Part shown: positions 34,566 through 42,815 of the stretch, one piece after another
Position numbering within the stretch: the first letter of the stretch is position 1
Layout: every line of letters starts with the position of its first letter
DNA from: Streptomyces sp. P9-A2
GTDB taxonomy: Bacteria > Actinomycetota > Actinomycetes > Streptomycetales > Streptomycetaceae
Direction of reading: 5' to 3'
DNA: 64,000 nucleotides
Assembly: GCF_036634175.1 (NCBI RefSeq)
Contig: NZ_JAZIFX010000001.1
Coordinates: 5,084,001 to 5,148,000 of the forward strand
The notes under the pieces: model-generated
Databases searched by the model: none
What the model saw: only the letters and a program-made list of their open reading frames with translations
What the model was told of the DNA's origin: nothing
Translations under genes and position numbers: made by a program

Positions 34566-35834
34566 ATGGAGAAGCGTGTGATGACGGAAGGTAAGCGGCG
34601 CAGGGGTCTGATGGCTGCGTCCGCTCTGCTCGGTGGAGTGATGGTGCTCTCGGCGTGTTCCGGCGGCGGTGAGGACGCCGACTCCGGTGGGAGCGGCAAG
34701 GGCACATCGCAGGCCCAGGTCGACGAGGCGGCGGCCAAGAAGACCTCCGAGGCCCAGATCAAGATCACGCCGAAGGGCGGCTCGACCAACGCCTCCATCA
34801 ACAACTCCGCCGCGGTCGCCGTCACCAAGGGCACGCTCACCGAGGTCACGATGACGACCTCCGACGGCACCGCCGTCGAGGGTGAGATCACCGCGGACAA
34901 GAAGAGCTGGAAGCCCAGTGTTCAGCTGGAGCGCGCCACCACCTACAAGCTGACGGCCACCGCCGAGGACTCCAAGGGGCGCGCCGCCCACGAGAACGCC
35001 TCGTTCACCACGGTCTCCCAGGACAACAGTTTCATAGGCAACTTCACCCCGGACGACGGCTCGACCGTGGGCGTCGGCATGCCGGTGTCGATCAACTTCG
35101 ACAAGGCGATCGCCAACAAGGCCGAGGTCCAGAAGGGCATCACCGTCTCCAGCAGCAGCGGCCAGGAGGTCGCCTGCCACTGGTTCAACGCCAACCGCAT
35201 GGACTGCCGTCCCGAGGACTACTGGCAGGAGAACTCCACCGTCACCCTGAAGCTGGCGCTCGACGGGGTCGAGGGTGCCGAGGGCGTCTTCGGCGTCCAG
35301 CAGAAGACGGTCAACTTCAAGATCGGCCGCAACCAGGTCTCGATCGTCGACGCCGCGACCAAGCAGATGAAGGTCACGCAGGACGGCAAGACCGTCCGGA
35401 CGATCCCGATTTCCGCCGGCTCCCCCGAGAACAAGACGTGGGAGGGCCAGATGGTCGTCTCCGAGAAGTTCAAGGAGACCCGGATGGACGGCGCGACCGT
35501 CGGCTTCACCGACGACGACGGCAAGGGCGAGTACGACATCAAGGACGTGCCGCACGCCATGCGCCTGAGCAACTCCGGCACCTTCCTCCACGGCAACTAC
35601 TGGGGCGCCAAGTCCATCTTCGGCAGCGCCAACACCAGCCACGGCTGCATCGGCCTGGCCGACACCCAGGGCGCCGACGACCCGAACACGCCGGGCGCCT
35701 GGTTCTACGACAACTCGATCGTCGGTGACGTGGTCGTCGTGAAGAACACCGGCGACAAGACCGTCGCCCCGGACAACGGCCTCAACGGCTGGAACATGGA
35801 CTGGGCCCAGTGGAAGGCGGGCTCGGAGGTCTGA
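34566..35834 (+). CDS. L,D-transpeptidase lipoprotein with Ig-like domains
   Basis: 422 residues. Lipobox LSAC (Cys ~33), a Ser/Gly-rich spacer, two Ig-like domains (~65-150 and ~150-255) and a YkuD catalytic domain with FLHGNYWG and SHGCIGL (catalytic Cys). It forms 3-3 peptidoglycan crosslinks between meso/LL-DAP residues outside the membrane. ATG 34566 has GGAAG 8 nt upstream; an in-frame ATG at 34581 (MTEGKRRRG) with GGAG is an alternative and both keep the signal peptide. Confidence 0.93.
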   Translation: MEKRVMTEGKRRRGLMAASALLGGVMVLSACSGGGEDADSGGSGKGTSQAQVDEAAAKKTSEAQIKITPKGGSTNASINNSAAVAVTKGTLTEVTMTTSDGTAVEGEITADKKSWKPSVQLERATTYKLTATAEDSKGRAAHENASFTTVSQDNSFIGNFTPDDGSTVGVGMPVSINFDKAIANKAEVQKGITVSSSSGQEVACHWFNANRMDCRPEDYWQENSTVTLKLALDGVEGAEGVFGVQQKTVNFKIGRNQVSIVDAATKQMKVTQDGKTVRTIPISAGSPENKTWEGQMVVSEKFKETRMDGATVGFTDDDGKGEYDIKDVPHAMRLSNSGTFLHGNYWGAKSIFGSANTSHGCIGLADTQGADDPNTPGAWFYDNSIVGDVVVVKNTGDKTVAPDNGLNGWNMDWAQWKAGSEV

Positions 35835-35879
35835 CACCGGCCGCCCGGCACCAGCCGGTACCCCTGCCCGACCCACCCG

Positions 35880-35923
35880 ACCGATGCCGCCGTCCGCCCT
35901 TCCGGGCGGGCGGCGGCATCGGT
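35880..35923. terminator. 20-bp-arm hairpin terminator
   Basis: ACCGATGCCGCCGTCCGCCC pairs with 35904-35923 with one wobble around TTCC, 46 nt after the transpeptidase stop. Confidence 0.8.
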
Positions 35924-36245
35924 CCGTTCAGGCGGCCCGGACCTCTTCTCATGCGGCTCTTATCCCGGGCTCAACACTTCATCACGAGGCGTCCCTGGCT
36001 TGCCCTCATCGAATCCTCCTTGCGTGGAAATCCCCGACTCCAGCTGGGGGAGGAAACGCATCCCTGTTTCGGAGCCGCGCAGCGGCGGAGTGCACTCCGC
36101 CGACTACCCGACACGGATTGCTCACACAGAAACTGATAGAATGTGAGACATAGCGCAGCAGGTCAAGCGGGCTTTCAAGTACCGCTTCTACCCCACGGAC
36201 GAGCAGGCAGCAGAGCTGTCCCGCACGTTCGGCTGCGCCCGCCTC

Positions 36246-37358
36246 GTGTACAACAAGGCGCTGGAAGAGCGCACCACCGCCTGGTACGGCGAGCAGCGCC
36301 GCATCTCCTACATCCAGTCGTCGGCCGCCCTGACGGAGTGGAAGAAGACCGAGGAACTCGCCTTCCTGACGGAGGTGTCCTCGGTGCCGCTTCAGCAGGC
36401 CCTGCGCCACCTGCAGACGGCGTTCGCGAACTTCTTCGCCGAGCGGGCGAAGTACCCGCGCTTCAAGTCGAAGAAGAAGTCCCGGCAGTCGGCCGAGTAC
36501 ACGCGCTCCGGCTTCACGTGGCGTGACGGCAGGCTGACGTTGGCAAAGATGTCCGCCCCGTTGGACATCCGCTGGTCCCGTCCCCTTCCCGAGGATGCCA
36601 AGCCGTCCACGGTGACCGTTTCCCGCGACGCCGCGGGCCGCTGGTTCGTGTCCCTGTTGTGCGAGGACACCATCACCCCGGCTCCGGCCACCGATCAGGC
36701 GGTCGGCATCGACGCCGGGATCACGTCGCTGGTGACGCTGTCCACCGGGGAGAAGGTCACCAACCCCCGCCATGAACGCCGTGACCGGGCCCAGCTGGCT
36801 CGCGCGCAGCGGGAACTGTCCCGGAAGACGAAGGGATCGGCGAACCGGGAGAAGGCCCGCCGGAAGGTGGCCCGCGTCCATGCGCGGATCGCCGACCGGC
36901 GCCGGGACTTCCTGCACAAACTGTCGACTCGACTCGTCCGTGAGAACCAAACGGTCGTGATCGAGGACCTCACCGTCCGCAACCTGGTCAAGAACCACAC
37001 GCTGGCGCGCGCCATCTCGGACGCGTCGTGGACCGAGCTGCGGACGATGCTGGAGTACAAGTGCGCCTGGTACGGGCGCACCCTCGTGACCGTCGACCGC
37101 TTCTTCCCCAGCTCGAAGCTGTGCGGGGTCTGCGGCACGGTGCGGGAGAAGCTGCCGTTGAGCGTCCGCGAGTGGACGTGTGACTGCGGCGCGGTGCATG
37201 ACCGCGACGTGAACGCGGCACGCAACATCCTGGCCGCCGGGCTGGCGGCGTCTGCCTGTGGAGACGGTGTAAGACCTCAACGGGAGTCCTCCCGGACGGG
37301 GCGGTCGTCGGTGAAGCAGGAAACCCGGCGGGCAACCGCTGGACTCCCCCGCTTCTAG
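36246..37358 (+). CDS. tnpB: RNA-guided endonuclease TnpB (IS605 OrfB family), N-terminus disrupted
   Basis: The RuvC active site is complete: VGIDAGITS (Asp), VVIEDLTVRNL (Glu), HDRDVNAARNI (Asp). The zinc finger (CGVCG ... CDCG) is also intact. The normal N-terminus (VKRAFKYRFYPTDEQAAELS) is encoded in frame from 36162, but the only upstream in-frame ATG (36141) is followed at once by TGA (36144). No ATG, GTG or TTG occurs in frame again until GTG 36246, the start given here, which loses about 33 residues. It is either inactive or uses a non-standard start. The C-terminal end overlaps the expected omega-RNA region. Confidence 0.85.
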   Translation: MYNKALEERTTAWYGEQRRISYIQSSAALTEWKKTEELAFLTEVSSVPLQQALRHLQTAFANFFAERAKYPRFKSKKKSRQSAEYTRSGFTWRDGRLTLAKMSAPLDIRWSRPLPEDAKPSTVTVSRDAAGRWFVSLLCEDTITPAPATDQAVGIDAGITSLVTLSTGEKVTNPRHERRDRAQLARAQRELSRKTKGSANREKARRKVARVHARIADRRRDFLHKLSTRLVRENQTVVIEDLTVRNLVKNHTLARAISDASWTELRTMLEYKCAWYGRTLVTVDRFFPSSKLCGVCGTVREKLPLSVREWTCDCGAVHDRDVNAARNILAAGLAASACGDGVRPQRESSRTGRSSVKQETRRATAGLPRF

Positions 37359-37370
37359 GCGGAGGAGGAA
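37250..37370 (+). ncRNA. probable omega-RNA (reRNA) scaffold at the tnpB 3' end
   Basis: In the family the guide RNA scaffold spans the end of tnpB and the element's right end. Here that interval ends with a hairpin (37344-37367) and GGAAGTCA, so the guide portion would be the next ~16-20 nt, which lie in the ABC permease remnant. Boundaries are by analogy only. Confidence 0.4.
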
Positions 37371-37511
37371 GTCAAGTTCTTCACCTACCTGAGGCGCGAA
37401 CTGCGCCGCCGCAGAAAGGCGGCCCTCGTCGTCGCCTCCGGTCTCGCACTCGGCATCGCGCTGGTCATCGTCGTCAGCTCCGTGTCCTCCGGGATGGGCA
37501 AGGCGCAGGAA
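37371..37511 (+). pseudogene. ABC transporter permease, N-terminal remnant
   Basis: Immediately after the tnpB element, in one frame, is KFFTYLRRELRRRRKAAL then VVASGLALGIALVIVVSSV and SSGMGKAQ: the cytoplasmic start and first TM helix of a MacB/FtsX-type permease. The start codon position is occupied by element sequence (GTCAAG), and after ~45 codons the sequence runs straight into the ribosome binding site and start of the ATPase gene; the periplasmic and remaining TM parts are absent. The residual frame closes at a TGA inside the ATPase gene (37599). Confidence 0.8.
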
Positions 37512-37522
37512 GGAGTTGACCC

Positions 37523-38206
37523 ATGTACGAACTCAAAGGCGTCACCCGGCGCTACCCCCGGGGCAAGGAAACCGTTCACGCCCTCGACGGCGTCGACCTG
37601 ACGATCCCCGACGGCGACCGGCTCGTCATCCAGGACCCCACCGGCGGCGGCAAGTCCACCCTGCTGCAGATGCTCGGCGGACTCGACCGTCCCAGCTCCG
37701 GCGAGATCATCCTCGACGGCACCGACCTGGCCAGGCTGCCCGAGGCCCGGCTCACCCGGGTGCGCAGCGAGAGCATCGGCTTCGTCTTCCAGTCCTTCAA
37801 CCTGATCCCGACCCTCACCGCACAGGAGAACGTCGAGACCGCGCTGGTCCCGCTCGGGGTGAGGACGAAGGAGCGGCGCGAGAAGGCGGCCGAGGCGCTG
37901 GCCGCGGTCGGACTCGGCGAGCGGCTCGGGCACCTGCCCGCCGAGATGTCCGGCGGCCAGCAGCAGCGGGTGGCCATCGCGCGGGCGCTGGTGAAGGAGC
38001 CGAAGGTGCTGCTCGCCGACGAACCCACCGGAAACCTCGACGAGTCGATGCGCGACGAGATCATGGAGGTCCTGATCCGGATGTGGAAGGAACTCGGGCT
38101 CACCTTCGTCATGGTCACCCACGACTCGACCCTGGCGAAGCAGGCCCCGCGCGTGGCGACCATCCGCAAGGGCCGCATCACGGTCGAGGAGAACCCGGGC
38201 GCCTGA
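37523..38206 (+). CDS. ABC transporter ATP-binding protein (MacB/LolD type), orphaned
   Basis: 227 residues: Walker A DPTGGGKST (an Asp where Gly is usual at the first position), Q-loop FVFQSFNLIPTLTAQEN, signature MSGGQQQRVAIARAL, Walker B VLLADEPTGNLDE and H-loop MVTHD. Typical of ATPases paired with FtsX-like permeases that extrude lipoproteins or peptides. Its own permease has been reduced to the fragment directly upstream, and none follows, so it probably has no dedicated partner. ATG 37523 with AAGGAG at 37510-37515. Confidence 0.9.
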   Translation: MYELKGVTRRYPRGKETVHALDGVDLTIPDGDRLVIQDPTGGGKSTLLQMLGGLDRPSSGEIILDGTDLARLPEARLTRVRSESIGFVFQSFNLIPTLTAQENVETALVPLGVRTKERREKAAEALAAVGLGERLGHLPAEMSGGQQQRVAIARALVKEPKVLLADEPTGNLDESMRDEIMEVLIRMWKELGLTFVMVTHDSTLAKQAPRVATIRKGRITVEENPGA

Positions 38207-38528
38207 CCGCCACCGCCGCGCGGCAGCGTTCCCCGTACGCGGAACGCACGGGGAACGCACGGGGAACGACGCACGCTTCCGATCCGGGGTACGAGCCCCG
38301 CGGCCGGGAGCGTGTGGCCGCCCGTCACTTTCCCGCGGAGAGCTGTTCGTCGGCCGTCGCGGGGTCCGGGCACGGGGCGCAGGGTTCGCGCGTTCCGGCG
38401 CGGCGGCCGGCGGCCGGTGGTCGACGGTCGGCGGCAGTGCCTGAGTGCGGTCGTCGGCCGTGTCGGACACGGGGCCGCGTGCGCGGGAGGCCCGAGCGGG
38501 CGGGCCAGCACGCGGGGCGCCCGACGGT
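38207..38528. other. intergenic region without recognised gene
   Basis: About 320 bp of GC-rich sequence between convergent genes. It starts with a short GGAACGCACGG direct repeat (38240-38270) and is otherwise unremarkable. Long frames here are composition artefacts. Confidence 0.6.
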
Positions 38529-38567
38529 GCGCTCCCGGCCGGGGTGGGACCTCGCGGCCGGGAGCGC
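38529..38567. terminator. hairpin terminator of the MoxR-VWA operon
   Basis: GCGCTCCCGGCC / GGCCGGGAGCGC arms (12 bp) with a 15-nt loop, 12 nt beyond the stop of the DUF5682-like gene on the minus strand. Confidence 0.7.
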
Positions 38568-38578
38568 GTTGTCGTCGG

Positions 38579-41500
38579 TCAGGTGCCGGCGAGGAGGGAC
38601 TCCAGCGCCGTCGCCGAGTCCGGATGACGGGCGGTCAGGACCGCGCCCGCCGGGGCCGCCGGGGCGGCGGTGGGTGCCCAGCCCTCCGTGCAGCCGAGCA
38701 GGTCCGCCACCGCGTCGCAGGTCGCCGGATGCGCGGTCAGCAGCGCTGTGCCCGCCACGCCCGCCGTGCCCGCCGGGGCGGTGGCCGGTGCCCACCCTTC
38801 CGCGCGGCCCAGCAGCTCCGCCAGCGCGTCGAACGCGGCGGGATGAGCCGGTGCCAGCGCGACGCCTCGGCGGACACCGGCCGCCTGCCCCGCCGCCCGT
38901 GCCGCGCGGCGTACAGGGACCGGAGCCGGTGCGCGCCACGGCGGCACCCACGCGTCCAGCGCCGCGAGCCGGGCCGGGAAGATCCGTCCGGCCTCGCGGA
39001 TCAGCAGCGGGGCCAGGTCCGCGGCGCCCGCCCGCAGCGTGCCGATCAGCGTCGGGAGCCATGGCAGCAGCACCGCGTCGGGCAGCCGCCCGAACGCGTT
39101 CGACACCGCCTCCACGACCACGTCCGCCAGACCCGGCACCGGCTCCAGCGCGTGCACGAAGCCGCTCAGGTAGCGCGGATACGCGGGCACCACCAGCGGG
39201 TTGGCCAGCAGTTCGTCGCACCGCGCCCGCAACCGCTCGCGGGAGAGGGTGCCGAGCTGCACCTGCGCCGCCCACAGCAGTGCCGTCTTCGACGGGTCCT
39301 CGGGGTGGGACTGCGCGACCGACAGCTCCAACTGCGTCCTGTCGCAGCCCAGCGAAAGCGCCAGGCTCTCCATGCTGAACAGGAAGCCCAGCATCGCGGC
39401 GACCTGACCCGTCGTCGCGTCCTCGTCCGTGAACGCGGTCGGCAGCAGGGTGCAGTAGTGCGCGTAACCGGCCTTGACGAAGGACTCGAGCCACGGCGGC
39501 AGCACCGGCTCGCTCGTCCGGTAGTACGCGAGCAGCCGGCGCACCCGGCGCAGCACCTCCGGCGCCCCGTCGACACTGCGCTCGGACGTCAGGACCGCCA
39601 GCGCGCGCGTGCCCAGCTCGTCGGTGAGACGCCGGCCGCCGCCCAGGTACAACGCCGCGTCCTCGACGGCTTCCAGGACCGCCGCCGCCGTCGCCTGCGG
39701 AGCGTAGGCGGCGCGGCGCAGGCGCTGCTCCAGGACCTGCTCGATGCTGACGCCGTCGTAGCCGAGCTCGATGAGGGCCCGCTGGTGGGTGCCGAGCGCC
39801 AGGTCCCACGACTCCTGGACCGACCGCTCGCCCAGCGCGCGCTCGCCCATGACGGTCCGGGCCGCGCCCTGCGGCAGCAGCCGGCGCAGCATCCACAGCA
39901 CGTCGGAGCAGTCCCGCAGCTCCGGCCGGGACGCCATGTCCAGCAGGGCCCGCCGCACGCCCCGCTGCTGGAGTTTCAGCCCCAGCGGCTCCAGCCGGTC
40001 GTGCACGTCGCGGGCCAGGGGAGGCAGCGAGTCGTAGCCGACCCGGCCGACCCGGTCGCCGCCCATCATGATCTCGACGAGCCGCCGGACGTCCCGCCGG
40101 CCCGGCACCGCGTCCTTCTCGATGCAGGTGACCGCCGCGTCCTGGAAGTCGTACGGCGTGGGCTTGGCCCGGTCCCGCATCCCGGCGAGCAGGATCGACG
40201 TCTCGAAGACGGCGATCGCGTCGGCGGTGGAGGCGAGATAGCCGCCTCGCCGGGCCGCGCTCACGATGTCCACGGACCAGCCGACGAGTTCGGCCTCGTC
40301 CAGCGCGTCCAGGACCGGCCGACGGCCCAGGAAGCCGGACAGCATGTCCGTCGCGGCGGGCCGCGCCGCCCCCGCCGCCGGTACGGCGGTCTGCTTCGCC
40401 CGGGACTTCTTCGTCCCGGCCTGGCCCGCCAGCCGGTACGGCCGGACCCGGGTGCGCTCGAGGCTCTTCGCCCACTCGGTCGCCGCGATGGACACCGAGC
40501 CGGCGGCGAGACCGAACTGCGCCTCGATCGCCGCGTGACTGGACGGGATGAGCCCGTGCTGCCAGGTGGTGGCGGAGCGCGGCGAGATCTCGTACGCGGC
40601 GGAGCCGGCCACGCCGAACTCCTCCACCCTGCTGGCCGCGTGGAACGCGCCGCAGACGTACAGGCAGTCCTCGGGGTCGGTGCCGGTCGCGGCCAGGTGC
40701 TCCCGCATCCGGGTCCACATGTACCGCTCGCGGTCCTCGTCGACCCGCACCCGTGACGGGTCGCCGGGGGCGAGCCGCCGGAACAGGCTGCCGATGAGGA
40801 ACATGACCTGGCGGTAGGTGTCGTGGTCGCCGTCGCCGAGCGGCAGCTCGACGTACTGGTGCCACCACTCCGACCAGTGCCGCACCTTGCCGTGCCGCAG
40901 CAGGTGCTCCTCCAGTTCGGCGAAACGCGGCCGCAGGTCGCCGATCTCCACGCCGACGGCCTCGCCGTGCAGCGCGGTCTCCGTCGCGTCCTCGTCCGCG
41001 GCGGTCCCGTCCGCGGCGGTCCTGTCCCCGTCCGGCCCGTCCCCGGCCGTCTCCGGGGTGTCGCGGCCCCGGCTGTCCCACTGGAAGACGTGGTCGGAGG
41101 ACCGGTCGACGAGGACCAGCTCGACGTCCGGCGTGTCCAGCGCGTACGCGATCGCCTGGTACTCGGCGGACGCCTCGGTGATCGGTGCGACCACCGACAG
41201 CGGCGCCCACTCGGGCGGGAAGCCGTCCACCTCGCTCGCGAACGCCTGGACGGCCACCGGGAGACGGCAGTTGCGCAGTTCGGTGAGGAGCGGCGCCATG
41301 TCCTCGCACAGCTCCAGGTACACCACCTTGGGCTGCTTCTCGCGCAGCCGGCGGGCCATCGCGAGGGCGGAGGCGGGCGAGTGGTGGCAGACGGGGAAGA
41401 TCTCCAGCGGCTCGCGCACCGCGCGGTCCACGTCGTCGACCATGCCGAGGAGGATGCCCTCCAGGGCGTCCGGCCCGCCGGCGAACGTGGCCGCGGCCTC

Positions 41501-41593
41501 GTGGAGCTGTCCGCGCAGCCCCGCGAACGTGTTCTCCCGCGCCGCGCGCGTGCTCTCCCGCACGACGGGCGCGCTCTCGGGTGCGGCGCTCAT
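38579..41593 (-). CDS. DUF5682-like (YehM-related) protein of a MoxR-VWA operon
   Basis: A 1004-residue, mostly helical cytoplasmic protein. The N-terminal third has conserved-looking motifs LEIFPVCHHSPASALAMARRL and KVVYLELCEDMAPLLTELRNC with an EVDGFPPEWAPL segment, reminiscent of TraB/erythromycin-esterase-like folds. The middle carries CLYVCGAFHAASRV and the C-terminus is Ala/Leu-rich helical repeats. The ATG overlaps the moxR stop (ATGA). It resembles the large partner found with YehL-type AAA+ and VWA proteins. The biochemical role is unknown. A short Asp/Ala/Thr/Glu low-complexity loop lies near residues 175-210. Last gene of the operon. Confidence 0.8.
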   Translation of the reverse strand: MSAAPESAPVVRESTRAARENTFAGLRGQLHEAAATFAGGPDALEGILLGMVDDVDRAVREPLEIFPVCHHSPASALAMARRLREKQPKVVYLELCEDMAPLLTELRNCRLPVAVQAFASEVDGFPPEWAPLSVVAPITEASAEYQAIAYALDTPDVELVLVDRSSDHVFQWDSRGRDTPETAGDGPDGDRTAADGTAADEDATETALHGEAVGVEIGDLRPRFAELEEHLLRHGKVRHWSEWWHQYVELPLGDGDHDTYRQVMFLIGSLFRRLAPGDPSRVRVDEDRERYMWTRMREHLAATGTDPEDCLYVCGAFHAASRVEEFGVAGSAAYEISPRSATTWQHGLIPSSHAAIEAQFGLAAGSVSIAATEWAKSLERTRVRPYRLAGQAGTKKSRAKQTAVPAAGAARPAATDMLSGFLGRRPVLDALDEAELVGWSVDIVSAARRGGYLASTADAIAVFETSILLAGMRDRAKPTPYDFQDAAVTCIEKDAVPGRRDVRRLVEIMMGGDRVGRVGYDSLPPLARDVHDRLEPLGLKLQQRGVRRALLDMASRPELRDCSDVLWMLRRLLPQGAARTVMGERALGERSVQESWDLALGTHQRALIELGYDGVSIEQVLEQRLRRAAYAPQATAAAVLEAVEDAALYLGGGRRLTDELGTRALAVLTSERSVDGAPEVLRRVRRLLAYYRTSEPVLPPWLESFVKAGYAHYCTLLPTAFTDEDATTGQVAAMLGFLFSMESLALSLGCDRTQLELSVAQSHPEDPSKTALLWAAQVQLGTLSRERLRARCDELLANPLVVPAYPRYLSGFVHALEPVPGLADVVVEAVSNAFGRLPDAVLLPWLPTLIGTLRAGAADLAPLLIREAGRIFPARLAALDAWVPPWRAPAPVPVRRAARAAGQAAGVRRGVALAPAHPAAFDALAELLGRAEGWAPATAPAGTAGVAGTALLTAHPATCDAVADLLGCTEGWAPTAAPAAPAGAVLTARHPDSATALESLLAGT

Positions 41594-42711
41594 GACAGCG
41601 TCGCGATCGCGTCCCGGCCGCCCTCCAGGAACTCGGGCCACGAGCCGCCCTGCTCCTTGCTGCGCGGCTCGACGACACCGTGCAGGTACTTGTTGAGGAT
41701 GGCCAGGTCCTCCGGCTCACGGCGGGCGAGGGAGCCGACGAGCGAGGAGGCGAGGGAACGGGCGGTCAGGGTGCGCTCACCGAAGAAGTTGCTGTGCAGG
41801 ACCGCGTCCTCCAGCACACCGATCTGCTCGGCCGTCGACAGCGCGGACTCCAGCTTCTCGTCGTCGCTGCCGGCCGCGGCGGCGGAGGCGCGCAGGTCGG
41901 CGAAGCTCTGGAGCAGCACGTCGAGCAGGGTCGGCGGCACCTCCAGCTCTATCGAGTGACGGCGCAGCAGCTCCTCGGTGCGGAAGCGGACGATCTCGGC
42001 CTCGCTCTTCTTGTTCGTCATGACCGGGATGCGGACGAAGTTGAAGCGGCGCTTCAGCGCGGACGAGAGGTCGTTGACCCCGCGGTCGCGGCTGTTGGCG
42101 GTGGCGATGACCGAGAAGCCGGGCTTGGCGAAGACGATGTTGTCGCTGCCGCCGCTCTCCAGCTCCGGCACCGAGATGTACTTCTCGGAGAGGATGGAGA
42201 TCAGCGCGTCCTGGACGTCGCTGGTGGAACGCGTCAGCTCCTCGAAACGGCCGATCGACCCGGTCTCCATCGCGGTCATGATCGGCGAGGGGATCATCGA
42301 CTCCCTGGACTGGCCCTTGGCGATGACCATGGACACGTTCCAGGAGTACTTGATGTGGTCCTCGGTGGTGCCGGCCGTGCCCTGCACCACGAGGGTGGAG
42401 TTGCGGCTGATCGCGGCGGACAGCAGCTCGGCCAGCCAGCTCTTGCCGGTGCCGGGGTCACCGATCAGGAGCAGGCCGCGGTCGGAGGCGAGGGTGACGA
42501 TGGAACGCTCGACGAAGCTCCGGTCGCCGAACCACTTCTGGGAGACCTCCCGGTCCAGGCTGTCGGAGCGCTCCGAGCCGAGGACGAACAGCCGGACCAT
42601 CTTCGGCGACAGCCGCCAGGAGAAAGGCTTGGGACCGTCGTCGACCGACTCCAGCCAGTCCAGCTCCTCGGCGTACTTGATCTCGGCGGGCGCGCGCAGC
42701 AGGTCGGACAT
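41590..42711 (-). CDS. MoxR-family AAA+ ATPase (YehL-like)
   Basis: 373 residues. Walker A LIGDPGTGKS (84-91 core), a Walker-B-like region IGRFEELTR, a long insert with SWNVSMVIAKGQSRESMIPSPIMTAME (the pattern of the YehL subfamily, here split), sensor 1 VIATANSRDRGVNDLSSALKRRFNFV with arginine finger region and a C-terminal lid. MoxR ATPases act as chaperones that remodel partners together with VWA proteins. It lies between the VWA gene (104 nt upstream) and the DUF5682-like gene (4-nt overlap). ATG 42711 with GGAAAGG upstream. Confidence 0.9.
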   Translation of the reverse strand: MSDLLRAPAEIKYAEELDWLESVDDGPKPFSWRLSPKMVRLFVLGSERSDSLDREVSQKWFGDRSFVERSIVTLASDRGLLLIGDPGTGKSWLAELLSAAISRNSTLVVQGTAGTTEDHIKYSWNVSMVIAKGQSRESMIPSPIMTAMETGSIGRFEELTRSTSDVQDALISILSEKYISVPELESGGSDNIVFAKPGFSVIATANSRDRGVNDLSSALKRRFNFVRIPVMTNKKSEAEIVRFRTEELLRRHSIELEVPPTLLDVLLQSFADLRASAAAAGSDDEKLESALSTAEQIGVLEDAVLHSNFFGERTLTARSLASSLVGSLARREPEDLAILNKYLHGVVEPRSKEQGGSWPEFLEGGRDAIATLS

Positions 42712-42739
42712 CAGGTGAGGGCCTTTCCGTTCAGGGCTC

Positions 42740-42808
42740 GAAGAAAGAAGTCGGGAGAAGCTGGGGAGAAGTCGCGAGAAGGGGAGGGAAGTCCGGGCGG
42801 GAGGGAAC
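42740..42808. other. purine-rich tract between VWA and moxR genes
   Basis: About 70 bp almost entirely G/A on the + strand, with repeated GAGAAG and AGAAG words (pyrimidine-rich CTTCTC in the operon mRNA). It is the only intergenic gap of size (104 bp) in the five-gene operon. Confidence 0.6.
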
Positions 42809-42815
42809 GGACGGA

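Larger units (their letters stand above)
36083..37370 (+). mobile_element. IS200/IS605-type element, tnpB only
   Basis: A lone tnpB flanked by subterminal hairpins as in this family: a perfect 20-bp palindrome at 36083-36102 on the left, and CTCCCCCGC / GCGGAGGAG (37344-37352 / 37359-37367, one mismatch) at the right, ending near GGAAGTCAA. No tnpA (Y1 transposase) is present, so mobility would need help in trans. The left boundary is uncertain and could lie at ~35960-36060. The right end abuts an ABC permease fragment. Confidence 0.7.

Noticed and set aside
36143..36526. Alternative frame starting GTG at 36143 as the real start of the insertion-sequence gene
   Set aside because: It is one base out of frame with the conserved TnpB sequence and its translation is Arg/Pro/Ala filler.
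37516..41720. Very long open frames (600-1100 codons) on both strands opposite the DUF5682-like gene and across the ABC ATPase region
   Set aside because: Arg/Pro/Ala-rich composition, no domain motifs, and antisense or offset to genes with clear codon bias; typical high-GC shadow frames.
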